Shown piece after piece: positions 61,559 through 64,000 of a stretch of DNA of 64,000 nucleotides. Numbering within the stretch: the stretch's first letter is position 1; the number at the start of each line of letters is the position of its first letter. A program made the position numbers and the translations under genes. Source of the stretch: Chryseotalea sp. WA131a (lineage in GTDB: Bacteria > Bacteroidota > Bacteroidia > Cytophagales > Cyclobacteriaceae); contig CP073016.1 in the NCBI GenBank assembly GCA_025370075.1, positions 310,001 through 374,000 on the forward strand, read 5' to 3'. Under the pieces are notes generated by a model that saw only the letters and a program-made list of their open reading frames with translations, did not search any database and was not told the DNA's origin.

Positions 61559-62833
61559 ATGAGCAAGGCAGTACCGAAGTTAAGGTTTAAGGAGTTTAAG
61601 GGCGACTGGATTAATAAAAAACTTGGGGAAGTTGTCAGTAATAAATCTGGCAAATATAACCCTGCAAGAGATGAGGGTTCAACTAAATGCATTGAGCTAG
61701 AGCATTTATCGTCAGAGACTGGGCAATTATTAGGATTTGCGAATGCCAAAGAATTGGCGAGTATCAAAAATACATTTCGCAAAGGGGATGTTCTTTTTGG
61801 AAAGCTCAGGCCGTACCTCAAAAAATTCTTATTAGCACCTTTTGATGGCGTTTGTTCTTCTGAAATTTGGGTATTAACAGGAAATGGGATCTCAAATAAT
61901 TTTCTTTATCAAATAGTTCAGAGAAATACTTTTGTTGACTTAGCAAATCTTTCATCAGGGTCTAAAATGCCCCGTGCCGATTGGGACGTTGTCTCTTCGG
62001 GATTACTCATTTTCCCCTCCCTCCCCGAACAACAAAAAATCGCATCCTTCTTATCAGCGGTAGATGAAAAGATACACCAGCTCACGCGCAAAAAAGAATT
62101 GCTGGAGCAATACAAAAAAGGAGTGATGCAGCAACTCTTTTGTCTGCACTATGATTCTTCTGATTCCGGTGATGGCCATGATGGCTTGTCAAATCAAGGC
62201 AATCAAAAAAATCATTCAAAATCACAGTGCAGACAATTGCGCTTTAAAGATGAGAATGGAAAAGCGTACCCGAAGTGGGAGGAGAAGAGGTTGGGGGATA
62301 TTGGAGATATTGTTTCCGGATTAACATATAGTCCTATGGACGTTAATGCGGACGGGGTGTTAGTATTACGATCATCTAATGTTCAGAATAGAAGGTTGAC
62401 ATTTGAAGACAATGTTTATGTGAAAGTGAGTGCTGGTGAATTCAATCCAGTTAAGGAAAACGACATTCTAATTTGCGTTCGAAATGGAAGCAAAAATCTA
62501 ATTGGTAAAAATGCCTTAATCGATAGAGAAAATGCTGGTGTTGCCTTTGGCGCTTTTATGACAGTTTATCGTAGTTATTTCAACTCCTTTCTGTTCCATT
62601 ATTTCGATACAGATAGTTACAAAGATGAAGTTCATAAAAATCTTGGCGCTACAATTAATTCAATAAATGGAAGTGACTTAAAAAAGTTTAAGATTCCGTT
62701 TCCATGCAAAGAAGAGCAACAAAAAATCGCCAGCTTCCTATCAGCTATCGATACCAAAATAGAAAGCGTGGCTATTCAAATAGAAAAAACCCAAACGTTT
62801 AAAAAAGGGCTGTTGCAGCAGATGTTTGTGTAA
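61559..62833 (+). CDS. hsdS: Type I restriction-modification specificity subunit HsdS
   Basis: 424 residues with two target-recognition halves. Half 1: about 1-195, ending LPEQQKIASFLSAVDEKI and a helix; half 2: about 225-424, ending with EEQQKIASFLSAIDTKIES. These duplicated helices keep HsdM subunits apart. Between them lies a linker of about 30 residues (SSDSGDGHDGLSNQGNQKNH) that is encoded by a palindromic repeat, so the gene has taken up a mobile-looking segment without loss of frame. HsdS sets the bipartite recognition sequence. Confidence 0.94.
   Translation: MSKAVPKLRFKEFKGDWINKKLGEVVSNKSGKYNPARDEGSTKCIELEHLSSETGQLLGFANAKELASIKNTFRKGDVLFGKLRPYLKKFLLAPFDGVCSSEIWVLTGNGISNNFLYQIVQRNTFVDLANLSSGSKMPRADWDVVSSGLLIFPSLPEQQKIASFLSAVDEKIHQLTRKKELLEQYKKGVMQQLFCLHYDSSDSGDGHDGLSNQGNQKNHSKSQCRQLRFKDENGKAYPKWEEKRLGDIGDIVSGLTYSPMDVNADGVLVLRSSNVQNRRLTFEDNVYVKVSAGEFNPVKENDILICVRNGSKNLIGKNALIDRENAGVAFGAFMTVYRSYFNSFLFHYFDTDSYKDEVHKNLGATINSINGSDLKKFKIPFPCKEEQQKIASFLSAIDTKIESVAIQIEKTQTFKKGLLQQMFV
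62140..62236. repeat. Palindromic repeat inside hsdS
   Basis: TTGTCTGCACTATGATT (62140) and AATCACAGTGCAGACAA (to 62236) pair over 17 bp with one mismatch. The 97-bp element keeps the frame open and forms the linker between the two recognition domains. Confidence 0.8.
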
Positions 62834-62953
62834 TTGTCAGAATTAGGATTTGTATGATTTAAGGATGAAAGGATTAAAAAAATATATTAGTAAGTAACAT
62901 AAATGATAAAAAATCCTATAATCTTCAAATCCAAGAAATCCTAATTCTGACAA
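62834..62953. repeat. Palindromic element right after hsdS
   Basis: TTGTCAGAATTAGGATTT directly after the hsdS stop pairs with AAATCCTAATTCTGACAA at 62936-62953. Interior rich in AAGGATGAAAGGATT and AATCCTATAATC, which also pair in part. Confidence 0.8.
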
Positions 62954-63009
62954 TGGAAAGAAATCCTAAAATCTTAACATCCTAAAAATCCAAATTCAGA
63001 CAATTGACA
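62954..63009. repeat. Partial copy of the AATCC element before the GxxExxY gene
   Basis: GAAATCCTAAAATCTTAACA and AAATCCAAATTCAGACAATT repeat the right half of the previous element and end at the GxxExxY start. Confidence 0.65.
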
Positions 63010-63405
63010 ATGAAGTACGAAGAAGTCACCAGGAAAATAATTGGTTGCGCTATGAAAGTACATAGCACATTAGGTAATGGTTTTCAGGAAGTGATATATC
63101 AGCGTGCCATGGCTATTGAAATGGAGATGCAGGGATTGGGATTTCAACGCGAGATGGAGATGGAAATATTTTATGAGGGCAGGAAAATAGGCACAAGGCG
63201 AGTCGATTTTTTCGTAGAGGAGAAAATTATGGTGGAACTAAAAGCAATCATTAAATTGGAAGATGTACATCTCGCGCAAGCCATGAACTACTGCCAAGCC
63301 TACAATCTTCCCGTTGGTTTACTGATTAATTTCGGAGCAAAGAGTTTAGAATTCAAAAGAGTGTACAATGTTAACCATCCCGAAAACAAAGACTACAAAA
63401 AATAG
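63010..63405 (+). CDS. GxxExxY protein
   Basis: 131 residues from ATG 63010. AMKVHSTLGNGFQEVIYQRAM contains the name-giving GxxExxY (GFQEVIY), then RVDFFVEEKIMVELKAI and HLAQAMNYCQAYNLPVGLLINFG. The D-x-F and E-x-K arrangement is nuclease-like (PD-(D/E)xK fold). It is flanked on both sides by AATCC palindromes, which suggests that gene and repeats arrived together as a small insertion in the hsd operon. Biological role not known to me. Confidence 0.9.
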   Translation: MKYEEVTRKIIGCAMKVHSTLGNGFQEVIYQRAMAIEMEMQGLGFQREMEMEIFYEGRKIGTRRVDFFVEEKIMVELKAIIKLEDVHLAQAMNYCQAYNLPVGLLINFGAKSLEFKRVYNVNHPENKDYKK

Positions 63406-63459
63406 ATAGATATCCTAATCCTATAATCCTCAAATCCAACAAATCCAAATTCAGACAAT
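63406..63459. repeat. AATCC element between GxxExxY and hsdR
   Basis: ATCCTAATCCTATAATCCTC then AAATCCAAATTCAGACAAT. It ends with the same CAGACAAT that precedes the hsdS start. Confidence 0.7.
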
Positions 63460-64000
63460 TTGCCGCAATCAGAAGCCATAATCGAAAACAACCTTATCCA
63501 GCAGCTTACCGGCTTGGGTTATCAATTTGTTGCCGTTCATGATGGCGATGTGCTGCTTTCTAATCTCAAAGAACAATTAGAATTATTCAACAACACTAAG
63601 TTCTCAGTAAAGGAATTTAATTCCATCCTTAACTACCTCGCCAAAGGCACTGTCTTCGAAAAAGCAAAGACATTAAGAGATCGGTTTAGTCTCACCAAAG
63701 ATGATGGCACTTCGTTTTACGTGCGCTTCTTCAATAATGAAGATTGGTCGCAAAACAGGTATCAGGTAACCAATCAAGTAAATCAGCAAGGCTCTTTTTT
63801 AAATCGCTATGATGTTACGCTGTTGGTAAACGGTTTGCCGTTGGTGCAAATAGAATTAAAGCGCAAAGGAATAGAGATCAAAGAAGCATTCAATCAGATC
63901 AATCGTTACCAGAAACATTCGTTCTGGAGCAATCACGGGTTGTTTCAATATGTGCAGTTGTTTGTGATCAGCAACGCGGTGGATACAAAATATTTAGTGA
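63460..64000 (+). CDS. hsdR: Type I restriction enzyme HsdR, N-terminal part (cut by window edge)
   Basis: TTG 63460 starts PQSEAIIENNLIQQLTGLGY; the frame is open to the edge (180 codons). The N-terminal nuclease domain is visible: ENNLIQQL with acidic residues, then RYDVTLLVNGLPLVQIELKR, which holds the catalytic Asp and the E-x-K of the PD-(D/E)xK site, and KEAFNQINRYQ. The helicase part lies outside the window. It would cut DNA at a distance when HsdS-HsdM finds an unmodified site. Confidence 0.94.
   Translation, partial: MPQSEAIIENNLIQQLTGLGYQFVAVHDGDVLLSNLKEQLELFNNTKFSVKEFNSILNYLAKGTVFEKAKTLRDRFSLTKDDGTSFYVRFFNNEDWSQNRYQVTNQVNQQGSFLNRYDVTLLVNGLPLVQIELKRKGIEIKEAFNQINRYQKHSFWSNHGLFQYVQLFVISNAVDTKYLV

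Noticed and set aside
1..64000. tRNA or rRNA genes
   Set aside because: I saw no cloverleaf-like or rRNA-like sequence; a covariance scan was not possible here.

Overview
The window looks like a chromosomal segment of a Bacteroidota bacterium, probably from the Cytophagales. Evidence for this includes a type IX secretion plug-type protein (DUF5103), FucP/SLC45-type MFS carriers, a YfiR-like protein next to a HAMP-GAF-PAS sensor, a TPR histidine kinase with a LuxR-type regulator, Bacteroidota-type promoter boxes (TAnnTTTG) and few clear Shine-Dalgarno sequences. The species cannot be named from the sequence alone.

Region 1 (1-14015) is the most remarkable part. It is an array of short, mostly single-gene units on the minus strand, separated by ten hairpin-forming sites of 128-132 bp. 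These sites have integron attC architecture: an outer R box ending in AAC, an unpaired 4-7 nt spacer, a long L arm, a variable centre, the complementary L arm, and a closing GTT R box. Within each unit the two outer ends are complementary for about 9-10 bp, as expected for integron cassettes. The array ends at an attI-like site (12735-12774) just downstream of a tyrosine recombinase gene (12954-14015). That recombinase has all catalytic residues but lacks the insertion that defines classical IntI proteins, and it points the same way as the cassettes. I read this as an integron-like cassette system run by a Xer/phage-type recombinase. The array continues past the left edge of the window. Cassette cargo: a serine hydrolase, small membrane proteins (one cassette present twice), secreted proteins, a GIY-YIG nuclease, an ABC transporter permease, a DUF1569 protein, a two-gene lipoprotein pair with a DUF6973-like domain, and one cassette with no convincing gene.

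Region 2 (14.2-30 kb) is ordinary chromosome: an LpxH-type phosphoesterase, LhgO, MsrB and MsrA, a YfiR plus sensor pair, two sugar MFS carriers, PspC-domain and DUF1801 proteins, an RsmF-like methyltransferase and Pcm. It also holds decayed remnants, including a frameshifted class II glutamine amidotransferase.

Region 3 (30-43 kb) is rich in defence and stress genes. It has a 64-bp tandem repeat, a type III restriction-modification operon (mod-dinD-res), a TPR-CHAT protease-like gene with an outer-membrane partner, a PIN toxin-antitoxin pair, YchF, an orphan Cas6 and a ParE-type toxin-antitoxin pair.

Region 4 (43-58.5 kb) holds the T9SS plug-type protein, an ECF sigma factor with a membrane regulator/beta-barrel protein, an LVIVD-repeat lipoprotein, an ABC-F ATPase, a frameshifted CPBP protease and a PQQ-type sugar dehydrogenase. 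It also has a two-component operon flanked by two NarL-like 7-2-7 palindromes at equal distance from promoter-like boxes.

Region 5 (58.8-64 kb) is a type I restriction-modification locus: hsdM, rhuM, hsdS, a GxxExxY gene and the start of hsdR. It is peppered with palindromic repeats, one of which lies inside hsdS.
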